A stretch of DNA of 59,496 nucleotides from Azospirillum sp. B4 (GTDB lineage Bacteria; Pseudomonadota; Alphaproteobacteria; Azospirillales; Azospirillaceae): the NCBI RefSeq assembly GCF_000333275.1, contig NZ_BACU01000461.1, forward strand, positions 1 to 59,496. Reading direction: 5' to 3'. The notes beneath the pieces were generated by a model. That model saw only the letters and a list, made by a program, of their open reading frames with translations. It was not told where the DNA came from and made no database searches. Both the position numbers and the translations under genes were made by a program. Shown here in pieces: positions 10,706-19,326 of this stretch (positions are counted from its first letter, which is position 1; each line of letters begins with the position of its first letter).

Positions 10706-11122
10706 TCAGTGCGCCTCCTTCGGCGTCTCCATCAGTTCCACCAGCACGCCGCCCATACTCTTGGGGTGCACGAAGATGACGGGCGTACCGTGGGCGCCGA
10801 TGCGGGGCTGGCCCAGCACGATGGCGCCCTTGGCCGCCATGTCGGCGGCGGCGGCGTGGATGTCCGGCACTTCGAAGCAGACATGGTGCTGGCCACCTTG
10901 GGGGAACTTCCTCAGGAAGGCGTGGATGGGCGAGGCCTCGCCCAGGGGCTCGATCAGCTCGATCTGGCTGTTGGGCGTGTCGATGAAGCAGACGCGCACG
11001 CCTTGGGCCGGCAGGTCGAAGGGCTCGCGAATCACCGTGGCGCCCAAAAGGTCACGATAGACGGCGACGGCGCCCTCGATCGACGGTGTGGCGATGCCGA
11101 CATGGTTCAGGCGGCCGATCAT
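10706..11122 (-). CDS. mce: Methylmalonyl-CoA epimerase
   Basis: Interconverts (S)- and (R)-methylmalonyl-CoA in propionyl-CoA and branched-chain/odd-chain catabolism. The 138-residue protein is full length for the family and consists of a vicinal-oxygen-chelate fold with paired repeats. It starts MIGRLNHVGIATPS, with the metal-ligand His7. GQHHVCFEVPD carries the second His, and the C-terminal GVLVELME carries the Glu ligand. A GGGAG ribosome site lies about nine bases before the ATG at 11122. It is divergent from the quinone oxidoreductase gene and stands alone; methylmalonyl-CoA mutase is not in the window. Confidence 0.93.
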   Translation of the reverse strand: MIGRLNHVGIATPSIEGAVAVYRDLLGATVIREPFDLPAQGVRVCFIDTPNSQIELIEPLGEASPIHAFLRKFPQGGQHHVCFEVPDIHAAAADMAAKGAIVLGQPRIGAHGTPVIFVHPKSMGGVLVELMETPKEAH

Positions 11123-11290
11123 GTGTGACACTCCCTTTTCCGAAAACCCGGCCTGCCAGCGCACTGCGGGCGGCCCCTTGCCGGCGCGATCCTGGAAAGG
11201 GTGCGGGGACCGGTCAATATGAATGATGGACCGGCGCCCATGCCCTCGGACACTCTCACACACAAGCGAACAAATCAGCGGGAGGAAGCG

Positions 11291-12304
11291 ATGCGGGCAT
11301 GGCGCAGCCATCAGGCGGGCGGACCGGACACCCTGGTCCTGGACACGGGCTTGCCGCCGCCGGTGCCCGGCCCCGGCCAATTGGTGCTCCAGGTGGCCGC
11401 GACCGCCCTCAACTACCCCGACCTGCTGGTGATCCAGGACCTGTACCAGGCCCGCCCGCCGCGCCCCTTCGCCCCGGGGCTGGAGGTGGCCGGCCGGGTG
11501 ACAGCCGTGGGCGACGGCGTCCAGGGCCTGGCGGTCGGCGACCGCGTCATCGGTGTGGTGCCGCATGGCGGCCTGTCGGAACAGCTGGCCGTGCCGGCAA
11601 CCGAATGCCTGCCCCTGCCCGATGGCGTGGACGATGCCGCCGGCGCCGCCCTGCGCCTGACCTACGGCACCAGCCATTACGCCTTGCGTGACCGCGCCAA
11701 GCTGGCCCCCGGCGAAACCCTGGTGGTGCTGGGCGCCGCCGGGGGCGTGGGCCTGGCGGCGGTGCAATTGGGCAAGGCCATGGGCGCCATCGTCGTGGCC
11801 GCCGCCTCCACGCCCGAAAAGGCCGCTGTGGCCAAGGAGAATGGCGCCGACGCCGTGGTGGTCTACCCCGCCAGTCTCGATGATCCGGCCGCCGCCAAGG
11901 CCTTCACCGCCGCGTTGCGCGCCGCCTGCCAATCCGTCTCCCCCCGGGGTGAGGCCGACGTGATCTACGACCCCATGGGCGGCGCCTATGCCGAGCCCGC
12001 CTTCCGCGCCCTGGGCTGGCGCGGCCGCTACCTGGTGGTGGGCTTCACCGCCGGCATCCCCAAGCTGCCGCTGAACCTGACCCTGCTGAAGGACGGCGCG
12101 GTGCTGGGCGTCTTCTATGGCGAGTTCACCCGCCGCGACCCCGTCTTGGCCCGCACCTACCTGGATGAGATCATGGCCTGGCTCGCCGCCGGCACCATCC
12201 GCCCCCATGTCGGCCTGCGCCTGCCCTTCAACCGCGCGCCCGAAGGCCTGAAGGCCCTGGGCGCCCGCCAAGCCGTGGGCAAGATCGTGGTGGAGGTGGG
12301 GTGA
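11291..12304 (+). CDS. Zinc-free MDR-family NADPH:quinone oxidoreductase
   Basis: Medium-chain dehydrogenase/reductase that probably reduces quinones or other electrophilic carbonyls with NADPH. The 337-residue protein has the quinone-oxidoreductase N-terminal fold (ATALNYPDLLVIQDLYQ, FAPGLEVAGRVTAVG), a Rossmann glycine motif (LGAAGGVGLAAVQLGKAMGA) and no structural-zinc cysteine cluster. The ATG at 11291 is chosen because GGGAGGAAGCG directly precedes it; upstream in-frame codons lack a ribosome site. It is divergent from the epimerase gene. The physiological substrate is not evident. Confidence 0.88.
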   Translation: MRAWRSHQAGGPDTLVLDTGLPPPVPGPGQLVLQVAATALNYPDLLVIQDLYQARPPRPFAPGLEVAGRVTAVGDGVQGLAVGDRVIGVVPHGGLSEQLAVPATECLPLPDGVDDAAGAALRLTYGTSHYALRDRAKLAPGETLVVLGAAGGVGLAAVQLGKAMGAIVVAAASTPEKAAVAKENGADAVVVYPASLDDPAAAKAFTAALRAACQSVSPRGEADVIYDPMGGAYAEPAFRALGWRGRYLVVGFTAGIPKLPLNLTLLKDGAVLGVFYGEFTRRDPVLARTYLDEIMAWLAAGTIRPHVGLRLPFNRAPEGLKALGARQAVGKIVVEVG

Positions 12305-12389
12305 CTACCGTTCGTTGCGGCCCATCACACCGCCGCCACAATCCGGCGCCACCGTCCGCCCCGTGACTGCGATGCTGTGGGGGAATAGG

Positions 12390-12911
12390 ATGAAGGTGCC
12401 GGCTTGGCTTGGCGGTATGGTCGTCTGGACGGCGATGGGCATCGTCCTGGCCGGTTGCGCGCCTGGAAAAAGCGACGCGACGGCCACCACCATCGCGTTG
12501 AAGCGCGGCGCTTGCTACGGCACCTGTCCCGTTTACACGATCGAAATCCAGGGGGATGGGATGGTCACCTATGACGGTGCCCCCAGTGCCATGGGTGGCG
12601 GTACCGCGACCCTTGGACGGCAGACCGGCCGCGCGGATCAGCAGGGCATAGACACGCTGCTGGCCATGGTGCGCGCCATGGACTTCTACCACCTGGCGGA
12701 TCGGTATGCGGCACCCGTCTCGGACCTTCCCACCAACATCGTCACGGTTTCCATCGACGGCAGAACCAAGACGGTCATCGATTACGGCGGCATGCGCGCC
12801 GGCATGCCCAAGGCGGTGAGGGATCTGGAGGCCAAGATCGATGAGGTGGCGGGCACGGCCCAGTGGCTGCATCCCCCTGCGGAGACTGGGCAAGAGACGA
12901 CGGGACGATAA
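12390..12911 (+). CDS. DUF6438-type lipoprotein
   Basis: Exported lipoprotein of 173 residues and unknown function. A signal sequence with the lipobox VLAGC (Cys at about residue 23) is followed by the block LKRGACYGTCPVYTIEIQGD and a beta-rich remainder. This block is the signature I associate with DUF6438, in which two cysteines flank a Tyr-Gly-Thr turn. The ATG at 12390 is chosen because it begins the signal peptide and follows a GGGGGAATAGG run. It lies 85 bases after the quinone oxidoreductase and may be co-transcribed. I cannot assign a biochemical role. Confidence 0.75.
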   Translation: MKVPAWLGGMVVWTAMGIVLAGCAPGKSDATATTIALKRGACYGTCPVYTIEIQGDGMVTYDGAPSAMGGGTATLGRQTGRADQQGIDTLLAMVRAMDFYHLADRYAAPVSDLPTNIVTVSIDGRTKTVIDYGGMRAGMPKAVRDLEAKIDEVAGTAQWLHPPAETGQETTGR

Positions 12912-12938
12912 AAGTCTCCACCGGGTGATGGCGGTCAC

Positions 12939-12953
12939 TAGACGACTGGTCTA
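12939..12953. promoter_or_regulatory. Probable TetR-family operator, copy 1
   Basis: Inverted repeat TAGAC-GACTG-GTCTA centred 28 bases before the tetR start. A near-identical copy lies before xenA. Its position suggests autoregulation by the TetR protein. From memory it resembles the TAGAC...GTCTA type of site described for NemR. Confidence 0.65.
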
Positions 12954-12973
12954 ATCGTGCTTATGTACGGCCC

Positions 12974-13579
12974 ATGATCGCCAAACCCCACAGCATCGAC
13001 GTGCGCCAGCACATCCTGGACACCGCCCAGCGCATCATCGGTGGCAAGGGGTTCGCCGCGGTCGGGTTGAACGAGATCTTAGGCGCGGCCAATGTGCCCA
13101 AGGGGTCGTTCTACCACTACTTCGACTCCAAGGACGCCTTCGGCACGGCGCTGCTGGAAAGCTATTTCGAAACCTACCTGGCAGACCTGGACCGGCAGCT
13201 GTCAGCCCCGGGCCGGCCGGTGGTGGAGCGGCTGCTGGCCTATTGGCAGAACTGGATCGACACCCAGGGCGATTGCGATGCCGAGGGCAAATGCCTGGCG
13301 GTGAAGCTGGGCGCCGAGGTCGCCGACCTGTCGGAGGCCATGCGCGCCGTGCTGGACCGGGGCACGAAGGCCATTATCACGCGCCTGGGCCAGGCGCTGG
13401 AGGACGGCGCCGCCGATGGCTCCCTGACCGTCGCCGGGGCCGCCTGCCCCACGGCCGAGACCCTGTACCAGACCTGGCTGGGCGCCAGCCTGATGGCCAA
13501 GATTTCCCGCAGCGCCGCCCCGCTGGAGGCCGCCATGCGCGCCACCCGGATGATGCTGCACCTCGACACACCCCACTGA
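12974..13579 (+). CDS. TetR/AcrR-family repressor (NemR-like)
   Basis: Transcription regulator of 201 residues. The N-terminal TetR helix-turn-helix (about residues 12-60) includes GFAAVGLNEILGAANVPKGS followed by FYHYFDSKDAFG. The helical ligand domain contains Cys residues near 98 and 106 (GDCDAEGKCLA). NemR-type regulators sense electrophiles through cysteines, so these are candidate sensors (inference). It sits directly upstream of an old-yellow-enzyme gene, the arrangement of nemR-nemA, and is flanked by two copies of one palindrome. Probably represses itself and xenA until reactive electrophiles appear. Confidence 0.9.
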   Translation: MIAKPHSIDVRQHILDTAQRIIGGKGFAAVGLNEILGAANVPKGSFYHYFDSKDAFGTALLESYFETYLADLDRQLSAPGRPVVERLLAYWQNWIDTQGDCDAEGKCLAVKLGAEVADLSEAMRAVLDRGTKAIITRLGQALEDGAADGSLTVAGAACPTAETLYQTWLGASLMAKISRSAAPLEAAMRATRMMLHLDTPH

Positions 13580-13626
13580 CCCCTTCCTCCATGCCCATCG
13601 AGCCGAAGGTTCCGGCGTCCAATCGC

Positions 13627-13641
13627 TAGACGACCGGTCTA
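13627..13641. promoter_or_regulatory. Probable TetR-family operator, copy 2
   Basis: Inverted repeat TAGAC-GACCG-GTCTA, 41 bases before the xenA start. It differs from copy 1 by one base in the spacer. It implies that xenA is controlled by the adjacent TetR protein. Confidence 0.65.
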
Positions 13642-13682
13642 TTCACAGATCAATCCTTTCCCGTTTCATCCGGAGTTTTTTC

Positions 13683-14783
13683 ATGCCCACCTTGTTCGAT
13701 CCCCTGAAGATCAAGGACGTGACCTTACGCAACCGCATCGCCGTGCCGCCGATGTGCCAGTACAGCGCCACGGACGGCCTGCCCAATGACTGGCATCTCA
13801 GCCATTACGCAGGCTTGGCCCGGGGTGGCGCCGGCCTAGTGGTCGTGGAGGCCACCGGTGTGGCGCCCGAAGGCCGCATCACCCCCGCCTGCACCGGCCT
13901 GTGGAACGACGCCCAGGCCCAGGCCTTCGTGCCCATCGTCCGCGCCATCAAGGCCGCCGGCTCCGTGCCCGGCATCCAGATCGCCCATGCGGGCCGCAAG
14001 GCCAGCGCCAACCGCCCGTGGGACGGTGACGACCACATCGCCGACGGCGATCCCCGCGGCTGGGACACCATCGCCCCGTCAGCCGTGGCCTTCGGCGCCA
14101 ACCTGCCCAAGGTGCCCCGGGCCATGACCCTGGACGACATCGCCCGGGTGAAAGAGGACTTCGTGGCCGCCGCCAAGCGGGCGCTGGACGCCGGCTTCGA
14201 GTGGCTGGAACTGCACTTCGCCCATGGCTATCTGGCGCAGAGCTTCTTCAACCGTGACGCCAACCAACGCACCGACCAGTACGGCGGCAATGCCGAGAAC
14301 CGGGGCCGCTTCCTGGTGGAGACCCTGGCCGCCGTGCGCAAGGTATGGCCGGAGCACCTGCCCCTGACCGCCCGCTTCGGCGTCATCGAATATGACGGCC
14401 GGGATGAGGAGACGCTGGCGGAGTCCATCGCCCTGACCCGCCGCTTCCGCCAGGAGGGGCTGGATCTGCTGAGCGTCAGCGTCGGCTTCTCCACACCCAA
14501 GGGCAATGTGCCGTGGGGCCCCGCCTTCCTGGCCCCCGTCGCCGCCCGCGTGCGCCAGGAGGCCGGCATCCCCGTCTCCTCCGCCTGGGGTTTCGCCAAC
14601 CCCGAAGTCGCCGACCGTGTGGTGCGGGAAGGGCAGCTGGACCAGGTGCTGGTCGGCCGCAACCACCTGGCCAACCCGCACTGGCCCTACGCCGCGGCCT
14701 TGAAGCTGGGTGAGGAGCGCCCGTCCTGGGTCCTGCCCGCCCCCTACGCCCACTGGCTGCAGCGCTACGCTGTCGAAGCCTGA
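13683..14783 (+). CDS. xenA: Old-yellow-enzyme flavin oxidoreductase (xenobiotic reductase A-like)
   Basis: FMN-dependent ene-reductase that reduces activated C=C bonds or nitro compounds with NAD(P)H. The 366-residue TIM-barrel protein matches Pseudomonas XenA closely. It has PPMCQYS with the redox-tuning Cys25, the substrate-binding pair His178/His181 in LHFAHGYL, VEATGVAPEGRITP and the C-terminal PAPYAHWLQRY. The residue numbers equal those of XenA. It follows the TetR gene and operator and is followed after 27 bases by a monooxygenase-domain gene, suggesting an electrophile-detoxification operon. Confidence 0.95.
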   Translation: MPTLFDPLKIKDVTLRNRIAVPPMCQYSATDGLPNDWHLSHYAGLARGGAGLVVVEATGVAPEGRITPACTGLWNDAQAQAFVPIVRAIKAAGSVPGIQIAHAGRKASANRPWDGDDHIADGDPRGWDTIAPSAVAFGANLPKVPRAMTLDDIARVKEDFVAAAKRALDAGFEWLELHFAHGYLAQSFFNRDANQRTDQYGGNAENRGRFLVETLAAVRKVWPEHLPLTARFGVIEYDGRDEETLAESIALTRRFRQEGLDLLSVSVGFSTPKGNVPWGPAFLAPVAARVRQEAGIPVSSAWGFANPEVADRVVREGQLDQVLVGRNHLANPHWPYAAALKLGEERPSWVLPAPYAHWLQRYAVEA

Positions 14784-14810
14784 CCCCAAAAAGCTGAAAG
14801 GACCTATGCC

Positions 14811-15110
14811 ATGAGCATTTCCCTGATCGCCACCGTCACGCCCAAGCCTGAGGCCGTGGACAAGGTGGAGGCCCTGATGCGCGAGTTGACCGGCCACTCC
14901 CGGGCGGAAGCGGGCAACCGCCGCTACGACCTGTTCCGGGGCACGGACACGCCGGTCCGCTTCCACGTGTTCGAGATCTACGCCGATGAGGCGGCCATCG
15001 AGGCCCACCGCGCCAGCCCCCACTACACCGCCTTCCGCGCGGCGGTGGGCGACCTGCTGGCCGAGGCGCCGGTGGTGGTGACCGCGGTTCCGGTGGACAC
15101 GGTAGAATGA
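14811..15110 (+). CDS. Antibiotic-biosynthesis-monooxygenase (ABM) domain protein, YgiN-like
   Basis: Small 99-residue protein with a single ABM/dimeric alpha-beta barrel domain: MSISLIATVTPKPEAVDKVE, then NRRYDLFRG, FHVFEIYADEAAIEAH and SPHYTAF. This is the pattern of YgiN-type quinol monooxygenases and related stress proteins. It probably acts as a dimer in the cytoplasm on quinones or hydroquinones, which fits co-transcription with xenA (27-base gap) under the TetR repressor. A catalytic role is inferred from the family only. Confidence 0.85.
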   Translation: MSISLIATVTPKPEAVDKVEALMRELTGHSRAEAGNRRYDLFRGTDTPVRFHVFEIYADEAAIEAHRASPHYTAFRAAVGDLLAEAPVVVTAVPVDTVE

Positions 15111-15182
15111 GGCCCGGAGATCGCGGCGGCCAGGTCCAGCCGCCGCCATCCCAATCCTGTGCGGTGGGAAGCTTTCCGGTAA

Positions 15183-15206
15183 GGTGGCGCCGTCATCGGC
15201 GCCACC
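15183..15206 (+). terminator. Perfect hairpin after the xenA operon
   Basis: Ten-base perfect arms (GGTGGCGCCG and its complement) around a TCAT loop, about 70 bases after the ABM-gene stop. No T-run follows, so it may be a terminator of the weak type or an RNA-stabilising 3' hairpin. Confidence 0.45.
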
Positions 15207-15230
15207 GCGTCATTGTACGGAAAGCACCCC

Positions 15231-15608
15231 ATGGGCATTACCTTGCGGCACCTGGACGGCCGCTACGCCATCGTCCAGTTCCCGCCCGCCACCCCTTTGC
15301 CCACCTGGTGGGAGGGCGACGGCTTCACCGCACTGGCCCGGGATGATGAGGAACTGACGCTGGTCTGCCGGGAAGAGCGGGTGCCGCAGGACGTGAAGGC
15401 TGACCGCGACTGGGTCTGCCTGAAGTTCATCGGCCCCTTCGCCTTCGACCAGGCGGGCATCCTGCTGTCGGTCATCCGCCCCCTATCGGAGGATGGCATC
15501 GGCGTCTTCGTCACCTCCACCTTCAACACCGACCATTTGATGGTGAAGGCGGAGAACCGGGACCGCGCGTTGTCCCTGCTGAGCGCGGCGGGGCATACTG
15601 TATCATAG
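15231..15608 (+). CDS. ACT-domain protein (CASTOR-like ACT_7)
   Basis: Protein of 125 residues with tandem ACT-like folds, probably a small-molecule (amino-acid) sensing protein. The pattern LTLVCREERVP, WVCLKFIGPFAFDQAGILLS, GIGVFVTSTFNTDHLMV is typical of bacterial ACT_7 proteins. The ATG at 15231 gives the usual N-terminus; a TTG at 15213 would add six residues. Its stop codon lies inside the first HigBA-type operator, so the toxin-antitoxin promoter begins at the end of this gene. The ligand and target are unknown. Confidence 0.75.
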   Translation: MGITLRHLDGRYAIVQFPPATPLPTWWEGDGFTALARDDEELTLVCREERVPQDVKADRDWVCLKFIGPFAFDQAGILLSVIRPLSEDGIGVFVTSTFNTDHLMVKAENRDRALSLLSAAGHTVS

Positions 15609-15651
15609 GGGGATACGCTCGACCCTTGTTTCGCGTATCGCATCGTGATAC
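15600..15651. promoter_or_regulatory. Duplicated palindromic operator of the HigBA-type module
   Basis: Two copies of GTATC-N7-GATAC, at 15600-15616 and 15635-15651, spaced 35 bases centre to centre. Both lie just before the toxin start. Paired palindromes upstream of a toxin-antitoxin operon are the usual binding sites for the antitoxin or the toxin-antitoxin complex. Confidence 0.65.
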
Positions 15652-15681
15652 ACAGTGAATGCTGGCATACAAGCAGCGGCG

Positions 15682-15963
15682 ATGATCAAAAGCACCAAAG
15701 GCAAGGTTAGTCAGGAAATGCTCGCCGGTACCTTGACCAAAGGCTTTCCGGCCGACTTGGTGCGCACGGCGCAGCGGAAGCTGGCGATCATCCATGCCGC
15801 GGCCAGTGTGGAGGATCTGCGCGTTCCCCCCGGCAATCGCTTGGGAAAACTGTCTGGAGATCGTGAAGGCCAGCATTCCATCCGGATCAACGACCAGTGG
15901 CGCGTGTGCTTCCGCTGGGAAGGCTGTGATGCCTACGATGTTGAGATCGTCGATTACCATTGA
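15682..15963 (+). CDS. higB: HigB/RelE-superfamily mRNA-interferase toxin
   Basis: Toxin of a type II toxin-antitoxin pair, expected to cut mRNA on the ribosome. The 93-residue reading has the plasmid-killer (PF05015) pattern: AQRKLAIIHAAASVEDLRVP, GNRLGKLSGDREGQHSIRIN, DQWRVCFRWEGCDAYDVEIV and a terminal DYH. The ATG at 15682 (MIKSTKGKV) matches the usual start; a GTG at 15655 would add nine residues. The toxin precedes the antitoxin, the order found in higBA. The antitoxin starts 14 bases later. Confidence 0.88.
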   Translation: MIKSTKGKVSQEMLAGTLTKGFPADLVRTAQRKLAIIHAAASVEDLRVPPGNRLGKLSGDREGQHSIRINDQWRVCFRWEGCDAYDVEIVDYH

Positions 15964-15976
15964 ACGGAGTGGCCCC

Positions 15977-16285
15977 GTGACCACCGATGCCCTCGTCGCC
16001 ATGCGCCCCATCCATCCCGGCGAAATCCTGCGGGAGGAGTTCATGGAACCCCTGGGCCTGACGGCGGGCAAGATCGCCAAGGCCTGCGGTGTACCCCGCA
16101 CGCGGATCGAGCGGGTGGCGACGGAGCAGACAGATGTCACGGCGGATACCGCCCTGCGCCTGGCCAAAGCGCTGGGTACCACAGCACAGTTCTGGCTGAA
16201 CGTGCAGATCACCCACGACTTGGCCCTCGCTCATCAAAGTGTGGACCTGTCGGCGGTGCAGGTGCTGCATCACGCAGCGGAATAA
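15977..16285 (+). CDS. higA: HigA-family antitoxin (XRE-type DNA-binding)
   Basis: Antitoxin and autorepressor of 102 residues that neutralises the HigB-like toxin and binds the operon promoter. It has the VapI/HigA signature: HPGEILREEFMEPLGLTAGK, the helix-turn-helix IAKACGVPRTRIERV, then ALRLAKALGTTAQFWLNVQ. The GTG at 15977 is preceded by GGAG at a seven-base spacing; an ATG at 16001 is a shorter alternative. It ends directly before a terminator that faces the opposite operon. Confidence 0.9.
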   Translation: MTTDALVAMRPIHPGEILREEFMEPLGLTAGKIAKACGVPRTRIERVATEQTDVTADTALRLAKALGTTAQFWLNVQITHDLALAHQSVDLSAVQVLHHAAE

Positions 16286-16318
16286 AAATTGGCCGGGCGC
16301 CCTTGCGAGCACCCAGCC
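16284..16318 (-). terminator. Intrinsic terminator of the acd-etfB-etfA operon
   Basis: On the minus strand, a ten-pair stem (GGCTGGGTGC with GCGCCCGGCC, two G-U pairs) and an eight-base loop are followed by AATTTTTA. It lies 35 bases after the etfA stop. The higA stop sits at its edge. Confidence 0.75.
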
Positions 16319-16352
16319 AGTTCGCGGTGTTATTCCTTCAGCCTGAACAGCC

Positions 16353-17288
16353 TCAGACCTCGGCGGTCAGTTCCGGCACGGCCTTGAACAGGTCGGCCAC
16401 CAGGCCGTAGTCGGCGATCTGGAAGATCGGCGCCTCCTCGTCCTTGTTGATGGCGACGATGACCTTGCTGTCCTTCATGCCGGCCAGGTGCTGGATGGCG
16501 CCCGAGATGCCGACGGCGATGTACAGTTCCGGCGCCACGATCTTGCCCGTCTGACCGACCTGGTAGTCGTTGGGCACGAAGCCGGCGTCCACCGCGGCGC
16601 GCGACGCGCCCACGGCGGCCCCCAGCTTGTCGGCCAGCGCCTCCAGCAGGGGGAAGTTGTCGCCGGACTGCATGCCCCGGCCGCCCGAGACGATCACCCG
16701 GGCCGACGTCAGCTCCGGCCGTTCGGACTTGGAGACCTCCTGGCTCACGAACTTGGACAGGCCGGAATCGGTGGCGCCGGACGCGGCCTCGACCGAGGCG
16801 CTGCCGCCCGTGGCCGCCACCGCCTCGAACGCCGTGCCGCGCACCGTCGCCACCTTCACCGGGTCCGACGACTGCACGGTGGCGATGGCGTTGCCGGCGT
16901 AGATGGGCCGGGTGAAGGTGTCGGGGCTTTCCACCCCGGTGATGTCGCTGATCTGCGCCACGTCCAACAGGGCCGCAACGCGCGGCGCCACGTTCTTGCC
17001 GAAGGTGGTGCTGGGCGCCAGCACGTGGCTGTAGCCGCCGGCCTTCACCAGGCCCACCACCAGCGGGGCCACGTTTTCCGCCAGGCCATGCGCCAGCTCG
17101 GCGGCATCGGCCGTCAGCACCTTGGCCACGCCCGCGACCTGGGCGGTGGCGTCAGCCACGGCACCCACGCCCTGGCCCAGCACCAGCACATGCACGTCGC
17201 CACCCAGCTTGGATGCGGCACCCAGGGTGGTCAGCGTCGGGACCTTCACACCTTCCGCAGAAGGCTCAGCGATAACAAGAGTCGTCAT
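16353..17288 (-). CDS. etfA: Electron transfer flavoprotein alpha subunit
   Basis: FAD-binding subunit of ETF, which carries electrons from acyl-CoA dehydrogenases to ETF-ubiquinone oxidoreductase. The 311-residue protein has the N-terminal ETF fold ([13 protein letters not shown]) and the C-terminal FAD domain with [40 protein letters not shown] and the closing [20 protein letters not shown]. It lies two bases after etfB and downstream of an acyl-CoA dehydrogenase, giving a complete electron-delivery operon. An intrinsic terminator follows. Confidence 0.97.
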   Translation of the reverse strand: MTTLVIAEPSAEGVKVPTLTTLGAASKLGGDVHVLVLGQGVGAVADATAQVAGVAKVLTADAAELAHGLAENVAPLVVGLVKAGGYSHVLAPSTTFGKNVAPRVAALLDVAQISDITGVESPDTFTRPIYAGNAIATVQSSDPVKVATVRGTAFEAVAATGGSASVEAASGATDSGLSKFVSQEVSKSERPELTSARVIVSGGRGMQSGDNFPLLEALADKLGAAVGASRAAVDAGFVPNDYQVGQTGKIVAPELYIAVGISGAIQHLAGMKDSKVIVAINKDEEAPIFQIADYGLVADLFKAVPELTAEV

Positions 17289-17290
17289 GG

Positions 17291-18040
17291 TCAGATCACC
17301 CGCGCTTCGGTCTTCAGCTTGACCACCAGCTCCTGGACGGAGCCCACCTTCACACCCCCGGCCCGCTTGGCCGGCTCCGCCACCTTCAGCGTCTTCAGCC
17401 GCGGCGCCAGGTCCACGCCCAGGCTGGCGGCGTCCACCGTCTCCAGCGGCTTCTTCTTGGCCTTCATGATGTTGGGCAGCGAGGCGTAGCGCGGCTCGTT
17501 CAGGCGCAGGTCGGTGGTCACCACCGCCGGCAGCTTCAGCTCCACCGTCTCCAGGCCGCCGTCGATCTCACGCGTCACGGCAACGGTACCCTCCGCCGGC
17601 ACCACCTTGCTGGCGAAGGTGCCCTGGGCCCAGCCCAGCAGGGCCGCCAGCATCTGGCCAGTCTGGTTGGCGTCGTCGTCGATCGCCTGCTTGCCCAGGA
17701 TGACCAGGCCGGGCTGTTCCTTCTCCGCCAGCGCCTTCAGCGCCTTGGCGACACCCAGCGGCTGCGTCTCCGCGTCACTCTGCACCAGGATGGCGCGATC
17801 GGCACCCATCGCCAGGGCGGTACGCAGCGTCTCTTGCGCCTGGGTCGGCCCCACGCTCACCACCACGATCTCGGTGGCCTTGCCCGCCTCTTTCAGGCGC
17901 ACAGCCTCCTCAACCGCGATCTCGTCGAACGGGTTCATCGACATCTTGACGTTGGCCGTCTCCACACCCGTGCCGTCCGCCTTCACGCGAACCTTCACGT
18001 TGTAGTCAACGACCCGCTTGACCGCGACCAGCACCTTCAT
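17291..18040 (-). CDS. etfB: Electron transfer flavoprotein beta subunit
   Basis: AMP-binding partner of EtfA. The 249-residue protein begins [20 protein letters not shown] and contains [17 protein letters not shown], the GADRAILV block, the AMP-site segment [15 protein letters not shown], and [15 protein letters not shown] (the recognition loop used to dock acyl-CoA dehydrogenases). It is encoded 12 bases after the acyl-CoA dehydrogenase and two bases before etfA, so all three are co-transcribed. Confidence 0.97.
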   Translation of the reverse strand: MKVLVAVKRVVDYNVKVRVKADGTGVETANVKMSMNPFDEIAVEEAVRLKEAGKATEIVVVSVGPTQAQETLRTALAMGADRAILVQSDAETQPLGVAKALKALAEKEQPGLVILGKQAIDDDANQTGQMLAALLGWAQGTFASKVVPAEGTVAVTREIDGGLETVELKLPAVVTTDLRLNEPRYASLPNIMKAKKKPLETVDAASLGVDLAPRLKTLKVAEPAKRAGGVKVGSVQELVVKLKTEARVI

Positions 18041-18052
18041 TCGCTTCAGTCC

Positions 18053-19180
18053 TTACAGGTTGCGGGAAATCACCAGCTTCTGGATATCGCTGGTGCCCTC
18101 GTAAATCTGGCAGACGCGCACATCGCGATAGATGCGCTCCACCGGGAAATCATCGACGTAGCCATAGCCGCCGAAGGTCTGGATGGCGTCGGAACAGACC
18201 CGTTCCGCCATCTCCGACGCGAACAGCTTGGCCATCGACGCCTCTTTCAGGCAGGGCTGGCCCGCCTGGCGAAGGGCGGCAGCATGCAGCACCAGCTGCC
18301 GCGCCGCCTCGATGCGGGTGGCCATGTCCGCCAGGCGGAAGGCCACGGCCTGATGCTCGATGATGGCCGCCCCCATGCTGGTGCGCTCGCGGGCGTAATC
18401 CCGCGCCGCCTCAAACGCGGCTTGCGCCATGCCCACGGACTGCGACGCGATGCCGATGCGCCCCCCCTCCAGGTTGGCCAGCGCGATGCGATAGCCCTGG
18501 CCCGGCTCGCCCAGCAGGGCGTCGGCCGGCACCCGCACACCGTCGAACACGATCTGGGCTGTGTCGGAACAGCGCTGGCCCAGCTTGTGCTCCAGCCGCG
18601 CCACGGTGTAGCCGGGGGTGTCGGTCGGCACCAGGAAGGCGGAGATGCCCTTCTTGCCCGCCGCCGGATCGGTCACGGCGAACACCAGGGCCACGCCCGC
18701 GTTCCGCCCATTGGTGATGAACTGCTTGGCGCCGGTGATGACCCAATGGTCGCCGTCACGCACAGCACGCGTCTTCAGGGCCGAGGCGTCGGATCCGGCC
18801 TGCGGCTCCGTCAGGCAGAAGGCGCCCAGCATCTGGCCGGTTGCCATGGCGCGCAGGTAGCGGTCCTTCTGGGCCTGGGTGCCGAACTTCAGGATGGGGG
18901 CGCAGCCGACGGAGTTGTGCACGCTCATGATGGTGGAGATGGCGCCGTCGCCAGCCGCGATCTCCTCGATCGCCAGAACGTAGGAGAGGATATCGGTGCC
19001 GGCCCCGCCCCATTCCTCGGGCACCAGCATTCCCATCAGGCCCAGTTCCCCCATGGCCTTCAGTTCTTCCGCCGGAAAACGGCTGGTCCGGTCCCGCTCG
19101 GCCGCGCCCGGCGCCAGCCGTTCACGGGCGAAGGCGCGGGCCATGTCCCGCACCATGGCCTGTTCTTCGGTGATCAGCAT
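18053..19180 (-). CDS. Acyl-CoA dehydrogenase (short/branched-chain type)
   Basis: FAD enzyme that introduces the alpha-beta double bond into an acyl-CoA and passes electrons to the ETF encoded next to it. It has 375 residues, the normal length, with the signatures [20 protein letters not shown] and [20 protein letters not shown], and the catalytic base Glu361 in IYEGTSDIQ. The residue context resembles butyryl/isobutyryl-CoA dehydrogenases, but chain-length specificity is uncertain. GGAGGAAA precedes the ATG. First gene of the operon, divergent from an AraC regulator that may control it. Confidence 0.94.
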   Translation of the reverse strand: MLITEEQAMVRDMARAFARERLAPGAAERDRTSRFPAEELKAMGELGLMGMLVPEEWGGAGTDILSYVLAIEEIAAGDGAISTIMSVHNSVGCAPILKFGTQAQKDRYLRAMATGQMLGAFCLTEPQAGSDASALKTRAVRDGDHWVITGAKQFITNGRNAGVALVFAVTDPAAGKKGISAFLVPTDTPGYTVARLEHKLGQRCSDTAQIVFDGVRVPADALLGEPGQGYRIALANLEGGRIGIASQSVGMAQAAFEAARDYARERTSMGAAIIEHQAVAFRLADMATRIEAARQLVLHAAALRQAGQPCLKEASMAKLFASEMAERVCSDAIQTFGGYGYVDDFPVERIYRDVRVCQIYEGTSDIQKLVISRNL

Positions 19181-19276
19181 AGGGGCGTTTCCTCCGGAGT
19201 TTCACGCCGGAATTCTGGGCCGGCTTGCCAGTTGCAACCACACTAGACATGATCGATCCAATCTGAAATGACCAAG

Positions 19277-19306
19277 CGGATCAAATCCGGTGATCGTTTT
19301 TGTCAA
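19277..19306 (-). promoter_or_regulatory. Possible promoter of the acyl-CoA dehydrogenase operon
   Basis: The minus strand carries a perfect -35 box TTGACA (19306-19301) with only a poor -10 (TTTGAT-like, about 15-17 bases downstream). It lies about 120 bases before the dehydrogenase ATG. A weak -10 is common at activator-dependent promoters, which would fit the divergent AraC gene. Confidence 0.3.
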
Positions 19307-19326
19307 TCGCACCCGGAAAGCCGGCC

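Noticed and set aside
11123-12271. Possible N-terminal fusion extending the methylmalonyl-CoA epimerase to 521 residues
   Set aside because: The extra residues are antisense to the quinone oxidoreductase gene, and the epimerase has its own ribosome site and a normal 138-residue length.
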